A DNA stretch of 64,000 bases, taken from NCBI RefSeq assembly GCF_050433125.1, contig NZ_JBNPXV010000006.1:248001-312000 (forward strand), written 5' to 3'. How positions within the stretch are numbered: the stretch's first letter is position 1; each line of letters starts with the position of its first letter. The translations under genes were made by a program, and so were the position numbers. Source of the DNA: Roseimarinus sediminis (GTDB taxonomy: Bacteria > Bacteroidota > Bacteroidia > Bacteroidales > Prolixibacteraceae). A model generated the notes under the pieces. It worked only from the letters and a program-made list of their open reading frames with translations. It was not told the DNA's origin and ran no database searches. Positions 17,035 through 25,712 of this stretch are shown here, in pieces.

Positions 17035-18426
17035 TTAGTCGCGGGTGGCTTTGAGAATGTTATCAAACTGCATCTCAAAATTCTCATCGGGCCAGGGGGC
17101 CTGCGATCCGGCCATGCGCCCCTGCGGATCAATCAGAAAATAAGTGGGAAGAATACGTACGTTAAATGATTCGTAAATTTCGCGACGTGTCATACCCCGT
17201 AGTACTGTCCACTCAAAATCGTCGCTCGAAAGCAATTCGGCATTTTGTTCAATGTTGTCATCTTCGAGTACAACAACAATGGCCAGGTCGTCGGTGTATT
17301 TTTGCTGAAACTGTTTGATGAGTTCCTTGTGAGCAACAAATTTTTCATTGTCGGTACGGGTGAAACACAGGTAAACGTATTTTCCTTCAAAACTATCCCA
17401 TCCAACATAGTTGCCATTGATGTCGACCAGATCGAGTTCGGGAGCTATGGCTCCGTACATGGTTCGGGCCAGTTCGTTGAAAATTTGATCGGCCGAAGTC
17501 TGATGTACTTCGATGGCCGATGTTTCGGTAATCTTTTGAAGAATATTGAAAAGCCCTACGGTGTTAAATCGCTTGGAATAAAAAAGTGGTTTAATTCCCT
17601 TGAGAATGATGGCTTCCGATAAGGTCTGATCAAACATCATGTCGATGGTGAGCCAGTCGATGAGTTGCTGATAGGCGCCCGAGTTGAGCATGACACTTAT
17701 TTTCTGCCCGTTCACCTGTTGGGTGGCATATTGCAGGTATTTTGTAAAAAGCTTGTCGAAAAGTTCACTGTATTCAGGTTGGGTATAAAGGATGGGCTGC
17801 TCAATGAAATATTCTTCCATTACCGGTGTCGGATCCTGAATAAGTGCAGTGTATTTAGTTGTGGCGTATTTGTATTTTTTGAAATTCTCGAAGTATTCAT
17901 TTCCCGAATCAGGAAACTGGCTTTGTAAATCGGCAACCACCTGTTCGGCAGTCTCGAGCGAGCGACGGTAGAAAATTTGTTGCATGTTTTTGCTCATCTG
18001 GGCATTGTATTGCCGTGTAAAATTTTCAATGAGCAAATTGATGTTGTTGTCGTTGTTGTTTTTAATTCCAAGGTGAACAAGTTTGGGGCGGAAGTAAGGA
18101 TTGGATGAACGCTTCTCGGCTTTGGGCGGCAAAACAATTTCAAGCGCTTCGTCGGGCTGCATCACCAGCCAGCCTTTGTAAACTCCAAATTCGCTGTACA
18201 CAGGCATCTCCTGCGAAAGTTCTATTTCACACACAAAACTGCCATCGTCGCCAACCGTTCCTTCGCCTACAATGGCTTGCTTGTCGGTAAGGAAATTGGG
18301 GATGGTATAGAAACTAAAAGTGCTTCCTGCATATTCGGGTGCGCTGAATTTAATCTCAGCGCCCATTGCCAGGGTGCCAACGATTAAAAATAGAATGGTT
18401 AAGCGGCCACTTTTAGTCATTATCAT
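17035..18426 (-). CDS. secreted TlpA-like thioredoxin-fold protein lacking the CxxC motif
   Basis: 463 residues with an N-terminal signal sequence (about 8-22). Residues 25-320 form a Bacteroidota-type N-terminal domain (DUF4369-like beta part, then helices). Residues 327-460 are a thioredoxin fold: APELDLVDINGNYVGWDSFEGKYVYLCF, the cis-proline strand ILPTYFLIDPQGR. Where TlpA/ResA proteins have WCxxC, this protein reads TRTDNEKF, so no disulfide exchange is expected; the lone Cys354 lies before the motif. The start overlaps the coaD stop by 14 bp (8 bp if the second ATG at 18420 is used), indicating co-transcription with coaD. Its role is unknown. Confidence 0.75.
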   Translation of the reverse strand: MIMTKSGRLTILFLIVGTLAMGAEIKFSAPEYAGSTFSFYTIPNFLTDKQAIVGEGTVGDDGSFVCEIELSQEMPVYSEFGVYKGWLVMQPDEALEIVLPPKAEKRSSNPYFRPKLVHLGIKNNNDNNINLLIENFTRQYNAQMSKNMQQIFYRRSLETAEQVVADLQSQFPDSGNEYFENFKKYKYATTKYTALIQDPTPVMEEYFIEQPILYTQPEYSELFDKLFTKYLQYATQQVNGQKISVMLNSGAYQQLIDWLTIDMMFDQTLSEAIILKGIKPLFYSKRFNTVGLFNILQKITETSAIEVHQTSADQIFNELARTMYGAIAPELDLVDINGNYVGWDSFEGKYVYLCFTRTDNEKFVAHKELIKQFQQKYTDDLAIVVVLEDDNIEQNAELLSSDDFEWTVLRGMTRREIYESFNVRILPTYFLIDPQGRMAGSQAPWPDENFEMQFDNILKATRD

Positions 18427-18898
18427 TCCCTAAATATTTTTTGATATCAAGCCGGTCAGGTATAAACATGCTGATATCGCCTTTGTGTTTCAAAATATCA
18501 CGAACAACCGACGAATTAACCGGTGTATGTTCAGGCAGTGTTAACAGGAAAACAGTTTCGATGTTGTTGTACATTTTTTTGTTCACCTGGGCAATGGCTC
18601 TTTCATACTCGAAATCGGCAGCCGTCCGCAGCCCTCTAAGGATGTGTGTTGCTCCAACCTGTTTGCAGAAATCGACTGTAAGCCCGTTGTAAATCGAAAC
18701 TTCAATGGCTGGTACTTCTGCAAAAAGTGTCTCAATCATTTGCTTGCGTACTTCAATTGGGAAAAGATATTTCTTGGCATCATTCACGCCCAGCATGACG
18801 ATAATTTTATCGAATAAAGGGAGTGCCCTTTTCAATACCGATTCATGTCCTATCGTGAAAGGATCGAACGATCCGGGAAATACTGCAACCTTTTCCAT
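18413..18898 (-). CDS. coaD: pantetheine-phosphate adenylyltransferase
   Basis: Penultimate step of coenzyme A synthesis: 4'-phosphopantetheine plus ATP gives dephospho-CoA. 161 residues from ATG 18898 (MEKVAVFPGSFDPFTIGHES). The nucleotidyltransferase motif TIGH, the RGLRTAADFEYERAIAQVNK block and the EHTPVNSSVVRDI C-terminal signature are complete. The start follows an exact -7 box by 21 nt. Confidence 0.96.
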   Translation of the reverse strand: MEKVAVFPGSFDPFTIGHESVLKRALPLFDKIIVMLGVNDAKKYLFPIEVRKQMIETLFAEVPAIEVSIYNGLTVDFCKQVGATHILRGLRTAADFEYERAIAQVNKKMYNNIETVFLLTLPEHTPVNSSVVRDILKHKGDISMFIPDRLDIKKYLGNDND

Positions 18899-18918
18899 TG
18901 TTATCAAGCTTCAACTTA

Positions 18919-18926
18919 CAAAACTA
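18919..18926 (-). promoter_or_regulatory. -7 promoter element of coaD (TAGTTTTG)
   Basis: Exact TAnnTTTG on the minus strand; predicted leader about 14 nt. Confidence 0.5.
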
Positions 18927-19027
18927 AAATTTTTATTGAAACCCGCTAAAAAATTAAGTCAAATTAAAATCACCTGCCTGCTGTAATTATTTTGATCTGA
19001 TACTGATTGTTTTTTTAAGAGAGCTGC

Positions 19028-19035
19028 TACCTTTG
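19028..19035 (+). promoter_or_regulatory. -7 promoter element of hydF (TACCTTTG)
   Basis: Exact TAnnTTTG with ATTG 18 nt upstream as a possible -33 element. The hydF ATG is at 19075. An in-frame TTG (19033) lies inside the box and therefore cannot be the start. Confidence 0.6.
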
Positions 19036-19074
19036 GTCTTTCGTGAGTTTGTTGAATCTAAAGGATATGATAAT

Positions 19075-20325
19075 ATGATAGTTGAGCGTGATCACATTGG
19101 TTTTTTTGGTAAGATGAATTCAGGGAAGAGTAGTTTGATGAATTTACTTACCCAGCAGGAAACATCTATTGCTGATGCCACTCCCGGCACAACGGCCGAT
19201 ACTAAAGTTGCCATGCAGGAGATTCATGGACTTGGGCCTGTTAAGCTTTACGATACGGCAGGTCTCGATGAGTTGAGCGGTTTGGGAAGCAAAAAGCGCA
19301 ACAAGGTGCTGAATGCGCTGAAAGAATGTGATCTGGTCCTGTTGGTTATTGATCCGTCAACGCAACAATTCGAAACCGAAGAACTGGTGCTAAACGAAGC
19401 CCGTGAGGCAGACAAGCAAATCCTGGTAATTTTCAATCTCTTTAAGCAAAGCGACGAAAAACGCATTGACAGGATAAAAGAAAAGCTGCCGGTGCTTGAA
19501 CGTATTCAGTCAATTGTTTTATCTGCCGTCGAATCGTCGGACCGAAGCCGCCTGCTGCAGTTCATACTCGCACATTTCGATTCGAAAAATCAGACCCCTG
19601 AGTTGCTCCCCTTTGTAGAGGCCAACGAATTTTATGTGCTGAACATCCCCATGGATGAAGAAACCCCCGGCGGACGTTTCCTCAGACCACAAGCCATGGC
19701 GCAGGAATACATTACGCGAAAGTGGGCCTATCCGGTAGCTTACCGTATGAACCTGAGGCTCGCGCGAAGCGGGAACACTACAGCCGAACGACAACGTTTT
19801 GAGCGTTTCCTCTCTTCTTTTAAGCAACGTCCAAAGGCGATTATTACCGATTCGCAGGCGATGGACATCATGGCTGCCTGGGTACCGGATGATATCGTAC
19901 TCACCACTTTTTCTATTATGATGATCAATTATGCCAGTCGTGGACGCATCATGGAGTTTTATGAAGGAATCAGCGCACTCGATCATTTGGAGGCGGGCGA
20001 CAGGGTGTTGATTGCTGAGGCCTGCAATCACTCACGCATTCAGGAAGACATTGGAACTGTTCAAATTCCGGGAATGATTGCCAAACGTTTTCCCGGTGTG
20101 GAGGTTGATTTCAATTTCGGTCGTGAATTTCAAAGCAATGAGGACCTCCGGAAATACCGGCTGATTATTCACTGTGGCGGCTGTATGATCAGTAATCAGA
20201 AGTTACAGGCACGCCTGCGCGAATTACGCACAGCCAGCGTGCCCGTAAGCAACTATGGTGTATTCCTTTCGTGGATGCAGGGCGAAAAGGCACTCGAAAG
20301 GGTAATGAAACCCTGGAGAAGTTGA
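19075..20325 (+). CDS. hydF: [FeFe]-hydrogenase maturation GTPase HydF
   Basis: Scaffold GTPase on which the 2Fe subcluster of the [FeFe]-hydrogenase H-cluster is assembled. 416 residues from ATG 19075, which has AAAGGA 9 nt upstream. G1 is GKMNSGKSS (about 12-20) and G3 is DTAG (60-63). The diagnostic cluster ligands CxH and HCxxC are Cys317, His319, His366, Cys367 and Cys370, 46 residues apart as in the family. The G4 motif is atypical: NLFKQSD where NKxD is expected. Its presence implies an anaerobic or facultative host with an [FeFe]-hydrogenase; hydE, hydG and hydrogenase genes are not in this window. Confidence 0.92.
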   Translation: MIVERDHIGFFGKMNSGKSSLMNLLTQQETSIADATPGTTADTKVAMQEIHGLGPVKLYDTAGLDELSGLGSKKRNKVLNALKECDLVLLVIDPSTQQFETEELVLNEAREADKQILVIFNLFKQSDEKRIDRIKEKLPVLERIQSIVLSAVESSDRSRLLQFILAHFDSKNQTPELLPFVEANEFYVLNIPMDEETPGGRFLRPQAMAQEYITRKWAYPVAYRMNLRLARSGNTTAERQRFERFLSSFKQRPKAIITDSQAMDIMAAWVPDDIVLTTFSIMMINYASRGRIMEFYEGISALDHLEAGDRVLIAEACNHSRIQEDIGTVQIPGMIAKRFPGVEVDFNFGREFQSNEDLRKYRLIIHCGGCMISNQKLQARLRELRTASVPVSNYGVFLSWMQGEKALERVMKPWRS

Positions 20326-20339
20326 TTGCTGTTTTTTTG

Positions 20340-22148
20340 TCAGTGAATGAACTCAAGCAGCAATTCTTCTTCGGTCTTTTCTCCCTGAGTAAGGTTAATG
20401 GCTGTTTCAATTAAGGCCAGATGGGAATAAGCCTGCGGAAAATTGCCCAACAGGCGCTTGCTGTCAAAATCGATGTCTTCGCTGAACAGTCCCAAATGAT
20501 TTGAATAGCCCAGTAATTCTTCAAATTTCTTTTTGGCTTCCTCTTTTCTTCCAATTTTTATCAGTGCATTGATGAGCCAGAAACTACAAATTGTAAAAGC
20601 CGATTTAGGTTCTCCAAAATCATCCTTGTTGCGATAGCGGAACATCAGCCCTTTGTATTCAAGGTCCTTCTGTACGGCTTCGACGGTGCTGACATATTTG
20701 GGGTCGGAGCCGGTAATGAAACCATAGCTTTCCATGAGCAGAACCGATGAATCGAGTTCTTCTGAATCGTAGGCCTGGGTAAAGGCCTGCTTTTTTTCCG
20801 ACCATGCATTCTTCATGATGTCGTCGTGAATTTCCTTGCGCAGGCTGATCCATCTTTTCAGGTATTTGCTTTGGTTGAGCAGCGCAGCAATGCGCAGGGC
20901 GCGGTCGATGGCTGTCCAGCAAAGTACCTTGCTAAAAGTGAAATGCTTGTCTTCGTTTCGAATTTCCCAGATTCCCTTGTCGGGTTGGTGCCAGTTTCGT
21001 GCTACTATTTTTACCACATTGCGAACCAGTGTCCATAGCTCTTCACTGTTCATCAATGAGGTTTCGTGTATCTTAAAATTCTGATAAATCACATCGAGCA
21101 GGATGCCGTAAATGTCGTTTTGCTTTTGTTCGTAGGCTGCATTTCCGATTCTGACGGGGCGCGAATTTTCATAACCCGACAAATGATCGAGCTCATATTC
21201 AGTCAGGTTCTTTTCGCCATTAATGCCATACATGATCTGCATTTTTTCATCCTTGTCGGGCATGATGTTAATAATGAAATTCAAATAGCTGCGCGAGATG
21301 CTGTTGTGTCCCAGTTGTTTCATCACCTTTACCACCATTGAGGCATCCCTGATCCAGCAGAAACGATAGTCCCAGTTACGAACTTCGCCAATGGTTTCGG
21401 GCAGCGATGTGGTGAGGGCCGCCAGCACGGCACCGCTCTTCTGAAAGCTCAGTAGTTTTAATGCCAGGGCACTGCGTTGGATTTCATCGTTGTATTGGGT
21501 ATAGGTTATGGTGCGGTTGATCCAGTTGAGCCAGTATACTTTGGTTCGCTGAAGTTTCAGGTAGGCACGTTCGGTCGACTGTTTCAGTAATTTCTGATGG
21601 TAACTGATCAGGCAGTAATTGTCCTCGCTGAGTTTGATTGCTTCGCCGGCAACGATTTTTTCCCTGTCGAAATCGGTATAAAAGTACATTGAATCATAAA
21701 CTCCTTCGGAGGTGTACGATTTAATATAGCCTTCATCGACACGATTAAAGGTTTCATGACGGGCATATTCAAGCTTCGGGTTGTAGCGTATGCTTAACTC
21801 GGGCTGCCCCTCGATGAGTTTAAAATAGCGAATCAGATCGGGCGGAAAATACCGTTCCTTTGAGCCGTCGACCTTATAGCGGGGCATAAAGTCGTGTACT
21901 TCAAAAATACCATCTTCACAGGTGAAACGGGTTTTCAGTATGTTGGTACTTTTAACGTATTCCTGATGTATGCTGATAGGTTTCAGTGGCTTTATTTCAA
22001 AACTTCCACCTTTTTCCTGATCGAGTAGGGCGGCAAATACCGAAGGCGAATCAAAATGGGGAAGGCATAACCATTCAATGGTTCCATCTTCAGAAACCAG
22101 GGCCCCCGATTGACAATTTCCTATAATTCCGTAATTCAGATTATTCAT
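20340..22148 (-). CDS. glycoside hydrolase family 15 protein (glucoamylase/trehalase-like)
   Basis: 602 residues, no signal peptide, cytosolic. The N-terminal beta domain begins MNNLNYGIIGNCQSGALVS and contains the GTIEWLCLPHFDSPSVFAALLD block. The catalytic (alpha/alpha)6 barrel contains RNWDYRFCWIRDAS and ends with FPQAYSHLALIETAI, both typical of bacterial GH15. Members hydrolyse glucosidic bonds, several of them trehalose. Its divergent neighbour makes trehalose, so I favour trehalose turnover over starch; this is inference. Convergent with hydF, 14 bp apart. Confidence 0.88.
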   Translation of the reverse strand: MNNLNYGIIGNCQSGALVSEDGTIEWLCLPHFDSPSVFAALLDQEKGGSFEIKPLKPISIHQEYVKSTNILKTRFTCEDGIFEVHDFMPRYKVDGSKERYFPPDLIRYFKLIEGQPELSIRYNPKLEYARHETFNRVDEGYIKSYTSEGVYDSMYFYTDFDREKIVAGEAIKLSEDNYCLISYHQKLLKQSTERAYLKLQRTKVYWLNWINRTITYTQYNDEIQRSALALKLLSFQKSGAVLAALTTSLPETIGEVRNWDYRFCWIRDASMVVKVMKQLGHNSISRSYLNFIINIMPDKDEKMQIMYGINGEKNLTEYELDHLSGYENSRPVRIGNAAYEQKQNDIYGILLDVIYQNFKIHETSLMNSEELWTLVRNVVKIVARNWHQPDKGIWEIRNEDKHFTFSKVLCWTAIDRALRIAALLNQSKYLKRWISLRKEIHDDIMKNAWSEKKQAFTQAYDSEELDSSVLLMESYGFITGSDPKYVSTVEAVQKDLEYKGLMFRYRNKDDFGEPKSAFTICSFWLINALIKIGRKEEAKKKFEELLGYSNHLGLFSEDIDFDSKRLLGNFPQAYSHLALIETAINLTQGEKTEEELLLEFIH

Positions 22149-22198
22149 GCTTAAAATTAATAAAATGACTCACAATGCAACGACCTGTTTTGATAAAA

Positions 22199-22206
22199 CA
22201 AAGCTA
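22199..22206 (-). promoter_or_regulatory. -7 promoter element of the GH15 gene (TAGCTTTG)
   Basis: Exact TAnnTTTG on the minus strand with TTTT 19 nt upstream as a possible -33. The ATG is at 22148, so the leader is about 45 nt. It lies in the 266-bp divergent gap shared with otsAB; no exact box was found for the other direction. Confidence 0.5.
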
Positions 22207-22414
22207 GTTCATCTCTCGTTGCAATAAAACGCTTTTCGTGTCGAACTTTATACTTAAAGTTGACCACTGCAATGTTATCTTATATTAAATATGACTGGCT
22301 TTTCCCTTGCAATAAAGGAGAAAATGTTTATTTTAACAAGATCAGATATCAAATAAACATATTCCTTATGAAAAGGTTATGATATCAGCATTGCCAAAAA
22401 TTAAAACTGATACG

Positions 22415-24622
22415 ATGAACAGAATTCATATTTTATCTAACCGCTTACCATTTAATGCCGAAAAGGTAGACAACGATTTCGAACTAACTCCGAGTGTAGG
22501 AGGCCTTGCCACCGGAATGAAATCGATCTATAAGAATTACAAGGGCAACTGGATTGGCTGGCCGGGCTTACCCATCGAACAATTTGAAGCCGATGATGAG
22601 CAGAAAATCGATCGTGCACTTGAAAAAGAAGGTTGTGTAACGGTTCACCTGCATCAGAAGGAAATCAATAAGTATTACGAAGGATTTAGCAATAAAACGA
22701 TTTGGCCACTTTTCCACTATTTTAACGAGTTTGTTCAGTATGAGCACGAAGAGTGGGAGGCCTATGTTCAGGTTAACCAGAAATTTGCCGATGCAGCCCT
22801 TAGGGTGCTTGAAGAAAATGATATGATTTGGGTTCACGATTATCAGCTAATGCTGGTTCCCGGAATGATCAAAAAAATGCGTCCCGATGTAACCATTGGG
22901 TTCTTTCTTCACATTCCTTTTCCTTCGTTCGAGGTTTTCAGAATTCTTCCCTGGCGGAAAGAAATCATAAGTGGTATGTTGGGCGCCGATTTGCTGGGCT
23001 TCCATACCTATGATTATGAACGCCACTTTTTGAGCAGTGTACGCCGTTTGTTGGGGCTGGAAATCAATTTCAACCAAATTCATACCGAGAACCGGATCAT
23101 TCTGGCCGATGCCTTTCCAATGGGGATCGATTACAGCAAGTTTAGTAAGGCCTCTATCAACGTTAAAAACAAACTCATCCAGGAGAAATCAGAACTTCAG
23201 GTTGAACTGGAGCGTTATTTTTTAAATGCTCCGCAACGAAAGCTAATTCTGTCGATCGACCGGATGGACTACACCAAAGGCATTCCCAACCGGCTAAAGG
23301 CTTTTGCCATGTTCCTCGAAAAATACCCGCAGTACCGGGGCAATGTAAGCCTGGTAATGCTGGCTGTTCCTTCGCGCGGAAAGGTTGAACAGTACAAAAA
23401 GCTGAAAAAACAGGTCGATGAACTGGTGGGCTACATCAATGGCCGCTTTGGAATGGTGAACTATAATCCCATCTGGTATTTCTATCGTTCGTTGCCCTTC
23501 GAAAATCTGATTGAACTATACAATGCCTGCGATGTGGCGCTGATTACTCCGGTACGCGACGGAATGAACCTGGTTGCCAAGGAATATGTGGCTTCGAGGG
23601 TCAATAAAAGCGGGGTGATTATCATCAGTGAAATGGCCGGTGTGAGTAAAGAAATGGGGGAAGCCATTATTATCAATCCCAATAACTTCAACGAAATTGC
23701 CGAGAGCATTTACAATGCACTTGAAATGCCACTAGCAGAACAACGCGAGCGCATGGAAATAATGCAGAAACGACTCAAGCGGTACGATGTGTTTAAGTGG
23801 GCCGGCGAATTTGTTAAATCGATGGAGAAAATCAAGACCATACAACATCAGTTCAATACCAAAAAAATTACTGCCCGGGTGCAGCAGGATATTGCTCAGG
23901 AATATGCGAAGGCGGAAAAGAGGGCTATTTTTCTCGATTACGACGGTACGCTTGCCAGTTTTAAAACCAATCCCCAAGCCGCCAGTCCTGATGTTGAAGT
24001 TCATCAGCTGATCAAAAAACTAACCGGTGACGAGCGAAATGAGGTAACCATTATCAGCGGTCGAGACCGGGCTACCCTTGAAAAATGGTTCGAGGGTCAC
24101 GATATCAACCTGATTGTAGAACATGGTGTTTGGACCAAAGTAAGGGGCGATGAATGGCGAATGCTCTACCAGATTAATGCCGACTGGAAGGAGAATATCA
24201 GGCCGGCGCTTGAAAATTTTGTCGACCGTACGCCTGGCTCATTTATCGAAGAAAAAAATTACTCACTGGTTTGGCATTACCGCAAATCGGAACCCGAACA
24301 GGGTGCTTTGCGCGCCAACGAGCTGAAAGACGAGCTGACCAATCTGATTGCCAATCATAACCTCGAAATCATGGAGGGCAACAAGGTCATTGAGGTGAAA
24401 AGCGGTGGGATTAACAAAGGTGCTGCGGCCGTGCGTTTTATCGGCGATCGCAGGTTTGATTTCATCCTTGCCGTTGGCGACGACTGGACCGATGAATACA
24501 TGTTCCGCGAACTGCCCGAAAATGCAGTAACGGTGAAGGTTGGGATGGTAAATACAGCAGCCCGCTTTAAGGTTGAATCGGTTGCAGGTGTGCGCAGCCT
24601 TTTAAAAGCACTGACTCAGTAA
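22415..24622 (+). CDS. bifunctional trehalose-6-phosphate synthase/phosphatase (OtsA-OtsB fusion)
   Basis: 735 residues from ATG 22415 (MNRIHILSNRLPFNAEKVDN). The first 470 residues are a GT20 synthase: SVGGLATGM, WVHDYQLMLVPGMI, FFLHIPFPS, RMDYTKGIPNRL and RDGMNLVAKEYVA. The rest is a HAD phosphatase beginning with AIFLDYDGTLASF (motif DYDGT near residue 507), ending with the GDDWTDEYMF motif. Together they convert UDP-glucose and glucose-6-phosphate to trehalose, a stress solute. Another in-frame ATG at 22379 would add 12 residues; it overlaps a 4-codon ORF and is less likely. Divergent from a GH15 hydrolase. Confidence 0.92.
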   Translation: MNRIHILSNRLPFNAEKVDNDFELTPSVGGLATGMKSIYKNYKGNWIGWPGLPIEQFEADDEQKIDRALEKEGCVTVHLHQKEINKYYEGFSNKTIWPLFHYFNEFVQYEHEEWEAYVQVNQKFADAALRVLEENDMIWVHDYQLMLVPGMIKKMRPDVTIGFFLHIPFPSFEVFRILPWRKEIISGMLGADLLGFHTYDYERHFLSSVRRLLGLEINFNQIHTENRIILADAFPMGIDYSKFSKASINVKNKLIQEKSELQVELERYFLNAPQRKLILSIDRMDYTKGIPNRLKAFAMFLEKYPQYRGNVSLVMLAVPSRGKVEQYKKLKKQVDELVGYINGRFGMVNYNPIWYFYRSLPFENLIELYNACDVALITPVRDGMNLVAKEYVASRVNKSGVIIISEMAGVSKEMGEAIIINPNNFNEIAESIYNALEMPLAEQRERMEIMQKRLKRYDVFKWAGEFVKSMEKIKTIQHQFNTKKITARVQQDIAQEYAKAEKRAIFLDYDGTLASFKTNPQAASPDVEVHQLIKKLTGDERNEVTIISGRDRATLEKWFEGHDINLIVEHGVWTKVRGDEWRMLYQINADWKENIRPALENFVDRTPGSFIEEKNYSLVWHYRKSEPEQGALRANELKDELTNLIANHNLEIMEGNKVIEVKSGGINKGAAAVRFIGDRRFDFILAVGDDWTDEYMFRELPENAVTVKVGMVNTAARFKVESVAGVRSLLKALTQ

Positions 24623-24626
24623 GCAA

Positions 24627-25571
24627 CTACCACTTTCGTTCGGGTGCTTTAAAATGATAAATCACAGCCAGACGAAAAGTTTGATAATGATAATCCTGAA
24701 AACCGGTTTGATATTCAGCAGCAATGTTGAAGAGCTTGCCGGTTTTTTTGATGCGCGTTCGCAAAATCCGAGGATCATTATGACCCTGTATGGCTCCTTC
24801 GCCATAAATGCCGTTCAGGTATTTGTAGGCATCGTAACCATTGTACCCTCCGTATTCGGTGTATAAGCTCAGCCACTGGTTTTTCAGTTCTATTCCCAGT
24901 TCAATAACTGCCCCTTCATCCTGGGCCATTTCTACCTTATTGGTTTGCCATACATAAAAACCCGTAAGGCCGGCGATTCTGATTTCGCTAAGCCATTTTG
25001 ACGAAGTATAAAAGCTTTTTCCGAAAGCCATGTAAAAATAGTTCATTCCTGCATTGGTATAGCGGGCATGGTAGTTGTCGCCGGTGGTGGTTTTCAGGGT
25101 GTAATTCAGCACCATGTCGGGCAGGTAGATCTTGTCTTTCAGCAACTGAATGTAAGTGCTGATAAGCAAATCGCCAGCCACGGTCGTCCAACCTTCATCG
25201 CGGTATACTACTTGTCGGAAGTCGCGTACCTGGTTTGAGCTTCTGAAAGTTTCGCTGGGTTGGCCCCATATTTCAACGGCAGCACGGCCGGGAGCAATGT
25301 TCCAGTAATACCTGAAAAATGAGTTAACAGCTGTATCGCCGGTCATTTGGTGATAATGGGCACCCAGTTCGAGCTTCGATTCGTAACCCACCCGGGCATA
25401 GTCCATTCGGGGAACCAGCAAAGCATTGGGGCCCATTTTGCCGGGAGCTATCTGCAACCATTGGGCCATGTGTCCGCCTCCAAAATTAATCCACTCGCTT
25501 TGATCACTTGTTTGAGAAAAAAGCCACGCTGGTAATAAAAGAAGGAACAGAAAAAAAGCGCTTTTATGCAT
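24627..25571 (-). CDS. predicted outer-membrane beta-barrel protein, family not recognised
   Basis: 314 residues with a clear signal peptide (MHKSAFFLFLLLLPAWLFSQ). The rest is rich in alternating aromatic and polar strands such as KLELGAHYHQM, NSFFRYYWNI, WLSLYTEYGGYNGYDAYKY and, at the end, FRLAVIYHFKAP, which fits an outer-membrane barrel of about 12 strands ending in an aromatic-rich strand. I do not recognise the family. Convergent with otsAB (4 bp apart) and divergent from the NatA-like gene. Confidence 0.6.
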   Translation of the reverse strand: MHKSAFFLFLLLLPAWLFSQTSDQSEWINFGGGHMAQWLQIAPGKMGPNALLVPRMDYARVGYESKLELGAHYHQMTGDTAVNSFFRYYWNIAPGRAAVEIWGQPSETFRSSNQVRDFRQVVYRDEGWTTVAGDLLISTYIQLLKDKIYLPDMVLNYTLKTTTGDNYHARYTNAGMNYFYMAFGKSFYTSSKWLSEIRIAGLTGFYVWQTNKVEMAQDEGAVIELGIELKNQWLSLYTEYGGYNGYDAYKYLNGIYGEGAIQGHNDPRILRTRIKKTGKLFNIAAEYQTGFQDYHYQTFRLAVIYHFKAPERKW

Positions 25572-25590
25572 GATGTTTAGTTAAGTAGTG

Positions 25591-25598
25591 CAAAAATA
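25591..25598 (-). promoter_or_regulatory. -7 promoter element of the barrel gene (TATTTTTG)
   Basis: Exact TAnnTTTG on the minus strand, 19 nt upstream of ATG 25571. Confidence 0.45.
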
Positions 25599-25712
25599 GA
25601 AATTGCAGGCACATTTTTCTACACGAAATGCGAATGATTATTACTTTCGTTTGTAACAAAAATTCAATAACACTGACCAATTAAACAATTATAAAAGCAA
25701 AGCACTAAAACA

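Noticed and set aside
22368..22382. Four-codon frame (MKRL) overlapping an upstream ATG of otsAB
   Set aside because: Too short to judge and the overlapping ATG is probably not the real start; chance is the simplest explanation.
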